A stretch of 64,000 nt of DNA from Protula sp. h YS-2021. Taxonomy: Eukaryota > Annelida > Polychaeta > Sabellida > Serpulidae. Positions within the stretch are counted from its first letter, which is position 1. Each line of letters begins with the position of its first letter. The stretch is from the NCBI GenBank assembly GCA_949752745.1, contig OX457027.1:75088700-75152699 (forward strand), in the 5' to 3' direction. Of this stretch, positions 24,313 through 37,489 are shown piece after piece. A program made the position numbers and the translations under genes. A model generated the notes under the pieces. That model ran no database searches. It had not been told where the DNA came from and saw nothing but the letters and a program-made list of their open reading frames with translations.

Positions 24313-25425
24313 TTGCCACGGCTCGATGATACACTCGATAGAATTGGTTCCCAAAAACCAGTTTTCTTTAGTTCAATCGATCTTCTTTCTGGGTTCTTTC
24401 AAGTTGAGCTGGACGAGAAAAGTAGGCCTTACACAGCATTTTCCTTCGAGGGAGGACATTATCAGTTTACAAAATTAGCGCAAGGTTTGAAAAACTCACC
24501 AGCATCTTTTTCTCGGTTGATGCAACTCATACTCACAGGACTTCAATACTTTATCTGCTTGTGCTATATCGATGATATAATCATATTTTCGAGCACGTTT
24601 GAGGAGCATTTGAAGCACATTAGTCTGGTTCTTGGAAGTCTGATTAGTGCCAATGTCAAGGCTAAGCCGCAAAAGTGTCAATTTGCTAAGAAGGAGGTCA
24701 AGTTCTTGGGCAACATTGTTTCGAAAGATGGAGTTAAGCCAGACCCTGGGAAAATAAGCGTGATTAAGGATATGAACCCGCCGAAGAATGTCAAAGAGCT
24801 CCGTCGGTGTCTAGGTCTCTTGGGTTTTTACAGAAGGTTTGTCCCTCACTTCCAGCTTTATGCATCTTCACTTTACAATCTGTTGAAGAAGGATAAGAAA
24901 TGGGAATGGACAACGAAATGTCAAGAAGGTTTTCAAAATCTGAAAGATTCCCTGATAAATGCTCCAATTCTTGGGTATCCCGACTTCAGCAAACCTTTCA
25001 TTGTTTATACTGACGCATCTATCGATGGTCTTGGTGCTATGTTGGTTCAAGAGCGGCAATTTGAGGGCAAAACAATCCCAAGAGCTCTATGGTACTCTGG
25101 TCGCTTACTTAACAAGCACGAGAAACAGTACAATATCAGTGATCTTGAACTCACTGCCATTTTTTACGCAATTCAGCAATACTGTCCATACTTACAATAC
25201 AACAAAGTGGTTTTCTATACAGATCACAAAAGTCTTACTACCCTTATGAAATGCAAACAACCTACAGGGAGGCTCGGTAGAATTCATCAAGCCCTCACAA
25301 TGCTCAACTACGAGGTTATACATCTCCCTGGTAGCAAAATGGCCCATGTAGATGCCGTAAGTAGGTTTCCACATTTAACTTTGCCAAAACAACACGAAGA
25401 CGTAGTCGAACCCGATTTTTTTTGA
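24313..25425 (+). pseudogene. Ty3/gypsy reverse transcriptase and RNase H
   Basis: The palm motifs SSIDLLSGFFQ and CYIDDIIIFS, and the thumb motif CQFAKKEVKFLGN, identify the RT. RNase H follows with VYTDASIDGLGAM and ELTAIFYAIQQY. The beginning of the RT (finger region, 24020-24300) is in a different frame with stops, so the first palm strand is separated from the rest. Confidence 0.92.
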
Positions 25426-25606
25426 TCCACCGCTTGTCGAACCAAAATCCAGTGCTGATCTTAAGGTTTTTGCAGTCAATGCTAAGGCCCAAAGTTTTAG
25501 ATCTAAGCTCACCGAAGAGAGGAAGAATCATGAACTTAACAAATTCAACTTTTCAAAGGAACACATTCATCGTCTTATTACTTTACAGTCCAAAGATCCT
25601 GATCGG

Positions 25607-26947
25607 TTGAAGCTTAGCGAGGAGCAAGAGTTGGATGTACCTCCCGAGCGTTTTAAGAAACTGCTCGCAAATATCGACGATTTCATTGTTGAAAACGGCG
25701 TTTTATATAGAGTTCATTATCATCCAAGGTCCAAAACACGTTCCAAGGCACAGAAATGCGCACTTCAGCTTGTCGTTCCTGCGGAGTTGCGTCATGAGGT
25801 CATGCGAGAACTGCACTGTGATGCGCACTTTTCATACATGAAGGTTTGGTACAAGGCTCAAGAGAAGTACTGGTGGCCGGGTATGTTTCAAGACATCAAA
25901 TCTTTCTGCGACTCATGCGTGCAGTGTCAGCAAGCAAAATTATCTCAAAAACGGCCTCCTCTAATTCCAATAGAAATTTACTTTCCTTGGCAAATCGTTG
26001 GTGTTGATATAACAGAGTCACATGTTATCTCGCAAAAAGGGAACAGATACATTTTGGTCTTTGTAGATCTTTTCACAAAGTTCGTTGTTGCTAGGGCCAT
26101 TCCAAATGTGAAAGCTGAAACTGTAGCAAAAGTGTTCTACGAGGAGATTATTTGTCGATTCGGTGCCCCAGAGAAGTTATTATCTGATCGTGGTGCGCAA
26201 TTTTTGTCCTCGCTAATGAAGTTTACTGGAGAGTTATTCAGCGTTCAAGGTCTTTTCACTTCAGCTTGGAATCCACGCTGCGACGGGATGACAGAACGCT
26301 CAAATCAGACAATCATGAAATGTCTCAGTTTCCTTTCTAACGCACATCATGAAAACTGGGATGAACGCTTATCTTCAGCTGTGTTTGCCTACAATACCAC
26401 ACCGTGCTTTCGTTCTACGGACTATACTCCGTACTACCTTTTGTTTGGTCCTTCCGACCTCAGGCTTGTGATTCCTGAAGATGTCCCTCATAACATTCAG
26501 AACTACGTCACTACTCTAATGAACAGCCTAGACGAAGCTTGTACCATGGCCCATGAGAACATTCGGGAGCACCAAGCTAGCATGAAAGAATACTTTGACA
26601 AGAGTGCACAATCTTGCAGACTACAGGAAGGTGACCAAGTATTCCTTTATATTCCAGTGACCCCTAAGCACTTATCACGCAAATTGCTCCATCCTTGGTG
26701 CGGCGGCTACGTCATCCACCGGTTTTTAGGTCCAAACATAGTCAAGGTTAGAAAGCTAAGCGACGGTAAAATGCTGAAGGCACCAGTAACTATCAAGCGT
26801 TTGAAGAAATGTATAGGCCCTCAGGAACGCCCTCAACAAGTTTTGGCAAATGACATTTTCCCCGCATTGGACGAATTAACTGATGACGACATCCCGGTCG
26901 ATAATTTTGCTCCATTCAAGGCTGTTCGTCCCAGTGAATCCAAGTGA
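25607..26947 (+). pseudogene. Ty3/gypsy integrase
   Basis: An open frame of 446 codons. The HHCC zinc-binding domain includes ELHCDAHFSY and CDSCVQCQQAK. The DDE core is intact by eye: GVDITES, LSDRGAQF and MTERSNQTI supply D, D and E. The C-terminal region has the usual GDQVFLY and LLHPWCGGY motifs. The chromodomain that follows is out of frame. Of the element's coding parts this is the best preserved. Confidence 0.92.
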
Positions 26948-27172
26948 ATCGTTAAACGATGCCTCTCAACAACCTTCTCAAAGTCAATTTGTAAATGTAG
27001 ACTAAGTTCTTGCTAGAAGAAAATATAAAGGAAAAGTTCAATACAAAGTAAGATGGCAAGATACGGTCAAAAAGATGACTCATGGGTGAATGAGAGGGAT
27101 GTAAATGATGTCCTTCGCGAGTTCGTTGCTAGGAATAACCTACCGAAAAGGCGAAGAAAAAGGAGACCGTAG

Positions 27173-29650
27173 ATTTAATCACATTCTGCCATTCTATGTA
27201 TTTATGTATTATGTATTGCTTTATTTTCTGTCGGTATATCGATGATTACGATATAAGATACATATTGTATGAGTTGAACTGCTAAAATTGTTATATAAAC
27301 TTCGGCTCAGGTTTGATATTATGCCAGAGCCCCTCAAACTGTAAAAGTGTGAAATTAAATGTCGGCATTATGAGTAACTTAAAATATGCTTACAAATTGG
27401 TAATATAAATCCAATTGGTAATATAAATCCAAATACAAAGCACTAATTGCATATTTAAGATGCCGCATTGTATCAATTGCAGGTTCCGTTCAGACGTTCC
27501 TTTCTGCAACGACCTACACTGTGCAAAGATACAAAACATGTTGTACATTGTATTCTACAGCTTTTATTTTCTAACCATACGTTTTTGGTGCTAGCTCAGC
27601 TTCAAGACAAACTTATGTTGTTAAACATACATCTTTTTTGTCGAAATACATCTGCAACTTCATGAGAACTACTTTACGGAATATTCGACAATATTACTGA
27701 TCTTAACATTTCTTTAACTGTATCGATTTTGCAAGTAATTTTTTTTGCAAAGAAATCAGCTGTATATAAACACTTACGGCTGTTTTATTATCTTCAATGT
27801 AGATAAATCTGTCTTATATGTATTATTTTGTGCAATTATCAATAATGGTCAAAATTTGTATATACTGTATAGGAGAAAATATTTCAATTATTAAGGCGCA
27901 TTATTTGCTTTCACATGTTTACATTTATTCACATGTTCATTTACTCATCTTTTTAAACATTTTGTTCATGTGACTTTTATAAGTGTTTCAGAAAAATGGA
28001 AAGGTGCTGCTATGTTGCGTACCGCGCATACCGATGATTGCATTCTATTTTTATGCTCTTGGCTTCATGTAAAATAGTATCTCCATGGTGGAAATTGGCA
28101 AGAGAAAATGTGAGAAAATGTGTGAGTGAAAGCTGTGAAAGTGTCAAAATTTATAAACCCCGGCCGGGTCCTTTTCGTTCAGAATGTGTCTGTGCCACCC
28201 GAAACCACGGAGATCAATTTCAAATTTCAATAAGGTTCTTAAGAAATTCAAAAAAGGGAAACATTGAGTCAAGCTGTAGCAGACGAGACGTTTCGAACGG
28301 CTTAACCATACAGTCCTCGGAATACACCAGTTCTCAGGCATCAGGAACCAATCAGCTTGCGATTTGTGATTCTATACCGTTGAAAAAGCAACCGATGCTT
28401 GAACAGTATTACAGATTATCGGACATTTACTTGATTTTACATCTCTGCGGAAAAAACCTCGCCTGTTGTATATCGGGCATGCCATCTTATAGACATTCTC
28501 TTTATATACTAAAGACGGTGTTGCAAAAACAAGAATATTTTTTTACGCTACGCTTGCAATAAGATCATTTTTACCTACTGCATTTTCTACATTTATGATT
28601 TTCTCGGCTTAAAGATATTAAAGATATGTATATGAAATGTATATATGTGTATACGCTATATCGTAGGCGTCGGTTTACTATAAATGTCAATGTATATTAC
28701 TACTACGCGATGAAAATGACTTACCCACTATATTGCTCGTTGAAAAAATACGGAATATCACTCAAGTTAAGATTATTTCAATTCACTACAATACCCTATC
28801 GATTGGTCGTCTGTTTTATTGATCCAGTTCTGCTTGTCAATAAATTCACCAGCTTAACAAGGAAGAGACAACTGTTTATTTCTTTTAAATGTGGGAACTG
28901 AATGTCGCTTTTCCATTGCTTAAAAGCTATATTAAAACAGCGTTTGCGATATATTGTAACCACTGCGAAGATCAATGAACAAGAACTAAACAGTGTTGCT
29001 AACACTTACTTACATTGTACCTTTGTCGAATCGGATATGCAGAGAACCGTTTCTGTCGTGATTAAAACACAGATGAGATAGCGAACGCGACACGCTCAAG
29101 AGAAGGTTTCCGCTGCAGCATCACCAGAGATCAGAAGACGCATCTAATCAAGGTTATCTTCACGTCAATCAACATACAATGCCCTAATTGATAGCAGGGT
29201 AAAAACTAACAAGTCTCCTGGGAGCTGTAACACTGTTATCTGTACAATTCAACAGACACAAGCTTGGTTAACGGAAGAATTATTTTCATCTTCATCTTTA
29301 AAACTATGAATATCAATGACAGGGAGAGCAACAGCCATATTATTGTTTTATTCAAAATCACAGGTTCGTTACAAGGATTCATCACTATCAGTGGAACTTA
29401 ATCTTTAATGGGATCTGCCAAAGTTTTCCTCACCAAAATTCAATGACCGCTTAACGATGAGACTGGTTCCGACATCGCACATTTGACGGTTCCATCCCTC
29501 TGGTAATCTAAGCCCGGTACAATATTTTAACGAAGTGGCGGAATAGCAACAGTTTCTCTCACTTTCACCCTACATGCCATTTTATTTCATATTTTCCCGG
29601 AAACTCATAGAGCTACCATGTACAAATAATGATCCATCCCCGTAATTTAA
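27173..29650. other. Intergenic, AT-rich
   Basis: No gene supported. A short tandem duplication (AATTGGTAATATAAATCC twice) lies at about 27396-27431. 28745-28990 is copy 2 of the dispersed family seen at 8440. An open frame of about 170 codons at 28053-28562 has no recognisable domain and is probably chance. Confidence 0.45.
28745..28990 (+). repeat. Dispersed repeat family, copy 2
   Basis: Aligns in the same orientation with 8440-8690, sharing CTGCTTGTCAATAAA and AACCACTGCGAAG blocks. It is non-coding, and divergence suggests age. Confidence 0.65.
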
Positions 29651-29659
29651 TTTAGGCTC

Positions 29660-30740
29660 ATTTTCGTCAATGAAATCAATCCTCAACAAACACTATGACT
29701 TGATTTGGGCAATTATTGTCGAATGCTGTACTTCAGGCAGATTTAGTTTTGATATTTTCTCAAAATTCCTTCTTGCTAATACTGTTACAGATAATCCAGT
29801 GTTATTAACAAAATTTACTTTGGTCCCTGTCACTGTAGCCTGAAGATATAAGCCTGTCTAACCAGTTTGAAGCACACTTGAGTTTACAGAAGGCTCTTTT
29901 ACAAGTCCTGTTTGAGTTTCTGAGACTCAGGAATATGGTCCTCTCTACCAGTCTCTCCTAGCTTTCTTGGTCAGTTTGGGGTTTGAACGCGTCTTCCTAT
30001 CTTTGAGTCTTTCTTCAGGACAAGATGACCGATAGTGTTCCACTTTGTTGCAATTATAGCATTTTCTCTGATCAAGTGGAGCCTTCTTCTTTAGTTTTTG
30101 GGCTTTAGCACTGGCAACTTCGGCATTTGCTGGTCAAGTTGCTCTAAAATCTTTGTCAATTAACCTGCTACTGCTTTCATTCGATATTTTTCCGAATATT
30201 CTTTTGCTTGGATTGTACCTTGTATTTCTCTGACAGATTTCTTACCTGGATTTTTCTGCTGCTCAGCGTTCCTGTTTACATCGCACTCTACAACAAGTAA
30301 AACTGCTTTATACACACTTTTCAACGTTCGAGTCTAATGCGCATGCCCAACTCCCGATTAAGTAAAGCTTCGATAAAGTGTTGCAGGGTAAGAATTTTGA
30401 TCCTCTCATGTTGGAGCCCTGGGATATGTCTTCGCAACTAACCTGGATATGCTATCGAACAGCCTTTCTGCAGTTATGCCTGGAAAATTGGTGCCTGTCC
30501 CTCGGTACCAAATCGTTCTTACAATTTCGCTATCAAGAAGGAGCCATGTCTCACCATACACCATACACCATACCGAGAAATTTCTTAGCAGAACCTCTCA
30601 AGTTAAACGTTTGCCATTTTTCTTTTAGACCACCCGTTCAATTCAGTACACATCACACTTTCATTTCTCTTGTATCCAGATTCTTCCTCTTGTTAAAGTT
30701 AAAAGCAATTGGACTTTTGTGAAAAGGGGAGACTGCTGTG
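29660..30740 (-). pseudogene. Retroelement gag/protease remnant
   Basis: On the minus strand the fragments read as capsid-like sequence (30300-30600), then a CCHC knuckle (CYNCNKVEHYRSSC at about 30060-30020). A protease-like stretch follows (VNNTGLSVTVLARRNFEKIS at about 29815-29755), in which the D-T-G active site appears degraded. Several stops and frameshifts are present. Likely a Ty3/gypsy or related element. Confidence 0.55.
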
Positions 30741-30749
30741 AGATATACC

Positions 30750-33100
30750 ACTCTTTAAAAAAACGGATCTGTAGTTTGAATACGGATCTTGCGATTTTGA
30801 ATTTTTAGCCTCGCTAGGAGGATGATCCTCCAAATCGGAGACATTATCTTCTTAAAATATGAGAGGTAAATCCCAACAAGAAACCTTGGATATACTGCAA
30901 CGGAATAACGGGAATTTAACAGATGCTGAAACTTTTCCTACGTAATTCTGCGTCAGAAGATATTATTCGTCTCAATTATCTTCCGCCTCTGTATTATTTT
31001 CGCATTCAAAATCTGCTTTTCTGGGGTATGTAAGCCAGATTCCTGGGGTTTGGACAGTTTTTTAAACTGCGCAACTTTTTTTCCAAAAAAGAAAGTCGGG
31101 ATGCTACATTCAACGGCTCATGCAATTCTACCGCCTGCGTGGCAGAGTGTGAAAAGAAAAACCGTTTTTAAGGGATTTTTGAGAGCAGGGCCTTGATGCT
31201 CTTGACTATGGGGAATAGGCATTTTCTCAATAAAAGCACTTAATGTGTTCAGGGGTTTCCTGCAATTCCCGAACACTTTCCTTCCAATGCCCGATATAGG
31301 ACTTTTTAAAATTCTTTAAAATTCCGCTCACAGTCCGTTTCCTTTCTACCAAGCATATGCTGCCTTACCTTAATTTCACGTTTTTTCCAACTCATCAGTA
31401 GACCTGACTGAGCTTTCAGAAGTCGAACGGGAAATCTCCAGTTTTCATTAATTTTTTAGGTTTTGGCTCCTATTTGACCGGATCAGGCAAATCTTCATAA
31501 CTGTAAAGATTTACACAATCTCTAAAAGACACCTCATTCTTGATCATTCTTGATCATCCGGCCAAACCTCTTTGTTTACTTGCGGTTTCATCAAAGCTTT
31601 TATCCATAGTTTACCTATCTTATTTTCATTTAAATATTTTATATTTGTTTATTTTCTCTATTTGGACAATATTTATCCATATCGTAAAACACAATCAAGA
31701 TGCCAAATAATGAATCTATGTTCAATGTTCGATGATAGAATCGATGATTTTCTAAAACAACAAATTTTCATTACATAGGTAATACTTTCTCAGTTCGAGG
31801 AAAAACAGATTGCCATCTAGGGGCAACTTAGTTAAATTTGATAACGAATGGAATGAGAACCTGTTTTTATCCAAAGCAATGGAAAACTACTCACGTTTTA
31901 AATGGGTAACGACAGAGGCAACAGATCTGGTCCCAGTGCTTGATGTCTCGATACGGCCACTTGGAAGCGCTTGAAACTGTGGTACAAGACGGAGTGGCAT
32001 CTCATTATGGCTTCACACTACAAACATCTTGGATAGACCCAGTTTATTGCCTTGTGAGCTAAGAAAGAAGAACGAGTCTTCCCAAATTCGAAGTAGTAAA
32101 ATATTAACGACTCGCTCATCTACTGAATCGTGGGAGCGGAAAAGCTTTAATCTCATTATCCTGCGTGCTTGATAGGAACGTCTTTTCTAGAAGAAAAGAA
32201 TATTATCTGTTATCTAAAGCAACCTGTAGACTGCACCAATATTGCCTCCTTCGTAGAATAGAGAAACGGCAGTACGGCGACGGTGTTGCGTGGATACGCC
32301 GATAATGGGTTGATTATTTGTGTGTTACTACCTCATTTACCCAACCACGACCCACTTCTCTTTGTTGTTGAAAAGAGAAAAAGATGCGCTTTTCCGCTAC
32401 TGAAAAGTGCGACTCTTTCACATTTAAATCAGATGCAGAAGAGTTGGAAAAGACGCATATTTTGCAAAGCTAAGTGTAACTTTTCTACGATGTTTCTGCT
32501 GTGTATCAGGCGGTTATGTGGAACTTTAGACGCACTGCTTATTTTGCTGCTGTGTTCATTTACATTCAACAACGCATGCTCGTAGTGTCGCACTCAAAAG
32601 GATAGCACGACACCTACTCAACCAAGCAAAATTGGGTCTTCAAGAATACATGTTCATGCAAGCGTAATGAAATTATCAACAATTTTTAAGTATTTACATT
32701 TTTACTTAGATGTGTTTCTGTATTATCTTCTAATGGGAACAGCAATAAACTAAGTACTGAACTGTCGACTTGATTTATACTCACGAATTATTCATATCTG
32801 TCTGTTGAGAAACTAAATAACTATCTCAAAGGTTGTAAAATCAGTTCCTTCTCAAATTTTATCTAAAACTTCAGCACGTTAGCGTTTGGTTTTTATCCTT
32901 ACCGATAAAAACCTGTAACTTTTACCGTAACTTTAACTTTACTGCAAATTTTAATAAACACAGCACCTGCATAACAGTAAAGAAAGAAATATTAAGTATG
33001 ACTTAGCAACATAAAATGGCATCATGACTATCAGTTACTGTGAAATAACTCGACTTAATTAAACTACAAAAAAGAACGACCTGATCGCGACTTCGTGATG
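30750..33100. other. Intergenic, nothing recognised
   Basis: No gene, structured repeat or mobile-element domain could be identified by eye. Short ORFs lack conserved motifs and flanking splice signals. Confidence 0.4.
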
Positions 33101-33399
33101 CCAATACTAAGAGTATTCTTTTCATTTAAGTATGAAAATGGGTTTGAAATGTCCGGGAAAAATTATGGAATTTGAATTTTCGCAGATTTCGGCGAGAAAC
33201 AGTTGGTTTGTCAATAACTGGTGCAATTATAAGTCTAGAACTATAGTTCGATGGCGCTTTAGCTTCAAATCGCAGCTTGGTCAGTACTCGATATTGGAAC
33301 TGTCACTCCTGGTTTGGGTATATTTTCGTTTGGGTTGGATCTTTCTTCAGATGGGTAATGTGACGAGCGGATTTCATCAACATCTCATCTAACATAATG

Positions 33400-35110
33400 T
33401 TGTCCTCAGAAACTTCATTCATGAGGGCGCCGACCTCTTGGATGATAACAGCAAAATTTCATTTTTCGAGCTGCCAATAATCACACATGACCACTTTCTC
33501 TCCAACACTGAAAAATTTTCTGGTGTCTTGATCTTTGATGTTTACATATGAGTAGACGATATCCTTCAGACTGGAATTTGCCAGGCCATGTCGAGTTATG
33601 AATTCACGTCCCAGATAATAATGGGAGGGAGGGGTTCGCTGGTGGACAGTTTTTTAGAACGATACATCAGCATAAATTTGTCTAGTTTCTCGTGCTTGAG
33701 CAGTATTTATTTCTCATTGATTTTATACTTAATTTCATGGTTGATGGTTTATAAACACTGGTTGTTTTGTGAACAGTTCCATGAAAATTCTTGAAGGCTT
33801 CAGAATGGAAGGTTTCGTCGTTTTCGGTGCAAATAACGTCGCATATCACCTATCCATTAAACAGATCTTGCAACACTTTTATCGTTTCTTGAGCCGTAAG
33901 TAGTACACTGGGGTAACGAGTTCAATATTTGACTCTGATTACATTTCTATTGTTCTCGGTCTATTGTCTATTTTGACGTCAGGTGTGACGTTGTCCTGTT
34001 GAACTGTTGATTTTTTCTTTGCAAACCGTGCTTGCTTTGGCTTGTAGAATTTTGGAACAGCTCTCTCTTTGAAATGAAGCTTTGTAGTTACGTCTTTAAG
34101 CTTTCTAAAATACTCCGAATACTTTTGCAACAGCTTGTTCACCCTCTGTTACCCATCAGTTGTCCATAGTGATTTTGTATATTTTCAGTCCAGCTTTATA
34201 TGGTTCAACCAATACCTCTCAAGCAACGGTGGACCATGGAGAACAACCACACTCAACGGCGTTTCTTACCATCGTATTCCACGGGGACATTGATATATTC
34301 TTTCGGTTCAATACGTTGCCCTGTGTAGGTCTTGAGCATCATGGTTGCTTTCCTCAGCCTAAGTTTTCCAATATGGTGTTCATAATCCCGTTTCGACATT
34401 ATCGCTAGCGCGGATCCGGTATCAAGTTCCATCCTGATTTCTTTACCCTTTATCTGTTGACTGATAGCAATTTCCACTCTCTGTTTTTGTTTAAATGACA
34501 AACAACTTCTGTTTAACCTAGATTTGAGCCGGAAGTACTGCCACAATCCGTTCTTGGCTTTATCTTCTTATCAAAGCATTTACGCTTAAGGTCACCTGTC
34601 TTACCGCGATTGTGGCAAGTCTCTTACTTAAAAGCCCAATCATCGGCTCTGTGGCTGTCTCTTCCACACCTGAAGCGCCGACTTGTACCAGCTTTATTCA
34701 CTTTGTTGGCTCTAGCTACCGTTCCTTGAATTTCGGCCGCACCTTTCATATCTATTTCCATAGCGATATCTATCTCTTTGACCTTCTTGTACGCCAGGTT
34801 CTTCTCTGACAACAGTCTCTTCAGCGTGTGTCCACTCTTAATTCCACACACAAGCTGGTCTCTGAAATATCGTCACTCAACTTCTGAAGCACTCCCTCGT
34901 AGTCCCTCACCTTCTGACCTGCCTGTTGCAGGTGCTTATAGAAGCGATACTGCTCAGCAATCACACCTCGCCTGGCACCTTAATGAACTTAGAATAGTGC
35001 ACCTAGTTGCTCAAACGTCTTAGTCGAAAGCTTGTCAGGAGAATACTTGCTATGCGACAAGGAATAAGTCTTCTCGCCTATCAGAATCAAAGTAACAGCT
35101 ACTTGCATTC
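33400..35110 (-). pseudogene. Second Ty3/gypsy remnant, internally deleted
   Basis: Minus-strand order: Gag C-terminal part (35000-34860, QYRFYKHLQQAGQKVRDYEG), a zinc-knuckle relic near 34660, protease (MELDTGSALAIMS at about 34430-34395), and the region leading into RT (LLQKYSEYFR and KFYKPKQARFA at about 34140-34040). A stretch like an integrase C-terminus (GEKVVMCDYW) follows at about 33510-33470. RT, RNase H and most of the integrase are missing. The motifs are like the K02A2.6 group of gypsy elements. Non-functional. Confidence 0.65.
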
Positions 35111-35194
35111 CGTCAGCCACGTTGCTTTCAAAGAAGTACTATTCTAATCTCTCCTTTTCAGAAGGGATAGACCTGAGCCACCTACCCCCTACCC

Positions 35195-35640
35195 CCACCC
35201 CACCTATTAATCCGTTTCACACGATTCTGAGCAACTTTAATTTTTTGACTCCCTCCCCTTCCCCACCCCCACGTCACCGTGGGAAATTTTTTATTTTTTG
35301 CCTATTTATCTATTTCAGACGATTCTGAACAACTTTTATTTTTGATCCCCTCCCCTTCTCCACTCCCACCCCACCATGGGAAAATTTTATCTATTTATCC
35401 GTTTCAGGCGATTCTGACCAACTTTCAATTTTTTTACCCCCTCCCCTTCCCCGCCCCCACCCCACCGTGGGATTTTTTTTATTTTTTGCATATTTATCCG
35501 TTTTAGAGGATTCTGAGCAACCTTCCTTTTTTCGAACTTCCCCCCATAGCCCAAAATGGAAATTTTTTTATTTTTGCATATTTATCCGTTTCAGAAAATT
35601 CTGAACATTTTTGGTTTTTGAATCCCCAACCCCACCCCGC
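35195..35640. repeat. Minisatellite of about 100-bp units
   Basis: Five diverged units, each with TTTATCCGTTTCAG, GATTCTGAGCAACTTT, CCCCTCCCCTTCCCC and CACCGTGGGA followed by T runs. A single related unit lies at about 36358-36395. The ORFs here are artefacts. Confidence 0.85.
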
Positions 35641-35875
35641 TCTTATTCATGTGCAGGCATATGACGTTTAGTTATATTAACTGTTTCTCATCCCATTATT
35701 GAATAAATAAATCTGACTCAAGCCCACATGTATAGTGCCGTAATATGTAATATGGATGGAAAAAACAGAGGTGCTTCGCTTATCTGCTTATTTCTGGTAA
35801 TAGAAATTTACCTACAAAAAGTCTGGTTGTTTCGAAACTGATCACACGGAAAGAAAAAAGACAAAAAAAGGAAAT
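35641..35875 (+). repeat. Direct repeat, left copy
   Basis: Shares order and sequence with 36795-37040: ATTCATG, GGCATAT, GTAATATGTAATATG, then CAGAGGTGCTTCGCTT and GTCTGGTTGTTT. The pair may be two copies of one repeat, or ends of an element enclosing about 0.9 kb. Confidence 0.7.
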
Positions 35876-36794
35876 TGACAGGTTTCAAGAAATTCAATAT
35901 CACTTGGAAGTTCAGGAGTTTCGTTTGTCACCTACTTAAAAAACACTCAACAGCATTCATACATCAATCCTAAAACTACGACAGCTTTTTGCATTCCTTT
36001 ATATCAGCTGGTGGCCCTGTTAAAACATTGTAGGCGTTTTTAGTTAAAGATGATTCTGTGTTCATGCGTTCCGTTGTCTCCGTTGTACTGTCTGTTTTGA
36101 ACAGCATGTATGTTGATGTAACAGGCGAGTGGTGTACATAGCATATGCAGGCATTGTATGCCCTATCTTCTTTGAGCCAACATCCACATTGTCCGCATGT
36201 GAATGTAGGCATTTGCGAAGTATATGACCCAAAACGAATACTAATCCTTTTACCTTGAAGGTTGACCACTCCACGGGCATAGATTGCAGGGTTTAGCTCG
36301 CTAAAAGTGCACATATTCAATCGTCTCCAACCGTCATCTTTGTGCAATATGAATTTTCAATATTTATCCGTTTCGGAGAATTCTGAGCAACTTCCTAATA
36401 GGATAAATCCAAAAGTTTCCTTAAATATCTTGTAAAAATTGGTTCTCTCGTCACAAGGATAAGGCCTAAAAAGACCTCACCTTGGGGTGAGAGCCCATGC
36501 TTAGCGCAGAACTTATCTCAAAGAAATGTAGCACTATACTGAAAAAATAACTCTAGACTTGTGAACAGTGAAGGCGGATGTTAATATGAGACATGGGCCG
36601 ATATTGCCAACTACCGACATGTGATGTTTGATGATATCAATCATTTCCTAAAACAACTAGACGTGAATCAGACTCACATGGGTGGAACCGTACTGTGTGA
36701 TGGTTTTCCACCCATAGACCTGAATCAGGTTCCTATGACTGCTGCTGTAATGGGTCATGGTTTTTCCACCGACTGACTACCTGCTCCCCCCCCC

Positions 36795-37040
36795 CCCCCG
36801 TGGGAAATTTTTTTATATTCATGCGTAGGCATATTATATTGAGACATATGATTTCCCATCTCATGATAGATTAATAAACTAGACCTGAATCACATGAGGG
36901 CAGCCGTAATATGTAATATGTATATGGACAACTTTGGTTTTTTATTCTTTTTTAACAGAGGTGCTTCGCTTGTCTGCTTATTTCGGTAATGACAATTTAC
37001 CGACAGTCTGGTTGTTTGCAAACTTTTGCTACAGAGGTAA
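36795..37040 (+). repeat. Direct repeat, right copy
   Basis: Diverged direct copy of 35641-35875 (GTAATATGTAATATG, CAGAGGTGCTTCGCTT and GTCTGGTTGTTT blocks). The intervening segment holds a minus-strand ORF at 36347-35976 with a Cys-rich centre (TCGQCGCW) that I could not assign. Confidence 0.65.
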
Positions 37041-37489
37041 AGAATTTTAATAAATTCCCATTGTCGCTGCACAGACGTTCATATGTACCAATTTCTCCTG
37101 CGGTGTCCAGGTTGTTGTATGGCTTCCAACTTTGGCTGAGTATGAAAAAAACTCTGCCATTATCTCTGAAACGAGCTTAGTTGAGAAATTATCAGCTTCT
37201 AGAATATATTCACCAAGATATCATGAAACATTGTAATGTGAAGACAAATCAGTCATATAAGTATATACATACATGTAGAAGCTATAATTTTCATCATTTG
37301 CAATTAAGACACCGAAGTGATAACAGACCAACCTTCTGCAAAGACACCAAAGAAGAAGGATGTAATGCAAGTCTGTAAAGGCAGAAGAATAGGTCTTGGT
37401 GGACATGCACATCAAGAAATGTTTGAACCTGAAAATGGACCTGACTTGTTACTGGAAATCGACAGCAAGAAAATCGCATCACACGACAT

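Larger units (their letters stand above)
22370..27172 (+). mobile_element. Ty3/gypsy retrotransposon with chromodomain, decayed
   Basis: Order: Gag, CCHC knuckle, protease, reverse transcriptase, RNase H, integrase, chromodomain, which is the Ty3/gypsy arrangement. Gag runs from about 22370 to 23076. The zinc knuckle (CTICGSNNHHKDQC) and protease active site (LLDTGAN) are in the 22979-23710 frame. RT (YIDD at about 24568) and RNase H (YTDAS) are in 24313-25425. Integrase is 25607-26947. A short chromodomain-like segment (KYKGKVQYKVRW) ends at a TAG at 27170-27172. The reading frame is interrupted between protease and RT, between RNase H and integrase, and within the chromodomain, so the copy looks inactive. 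LTRs were not identified. Confidence 0.9.

Noticed and set aside
28053..28562. Open frame of about 170 codons
   Set aside because: No recognisable domain, poor start context and no splice or promoter context; it contains a repeat-like stretch. Probably chance.
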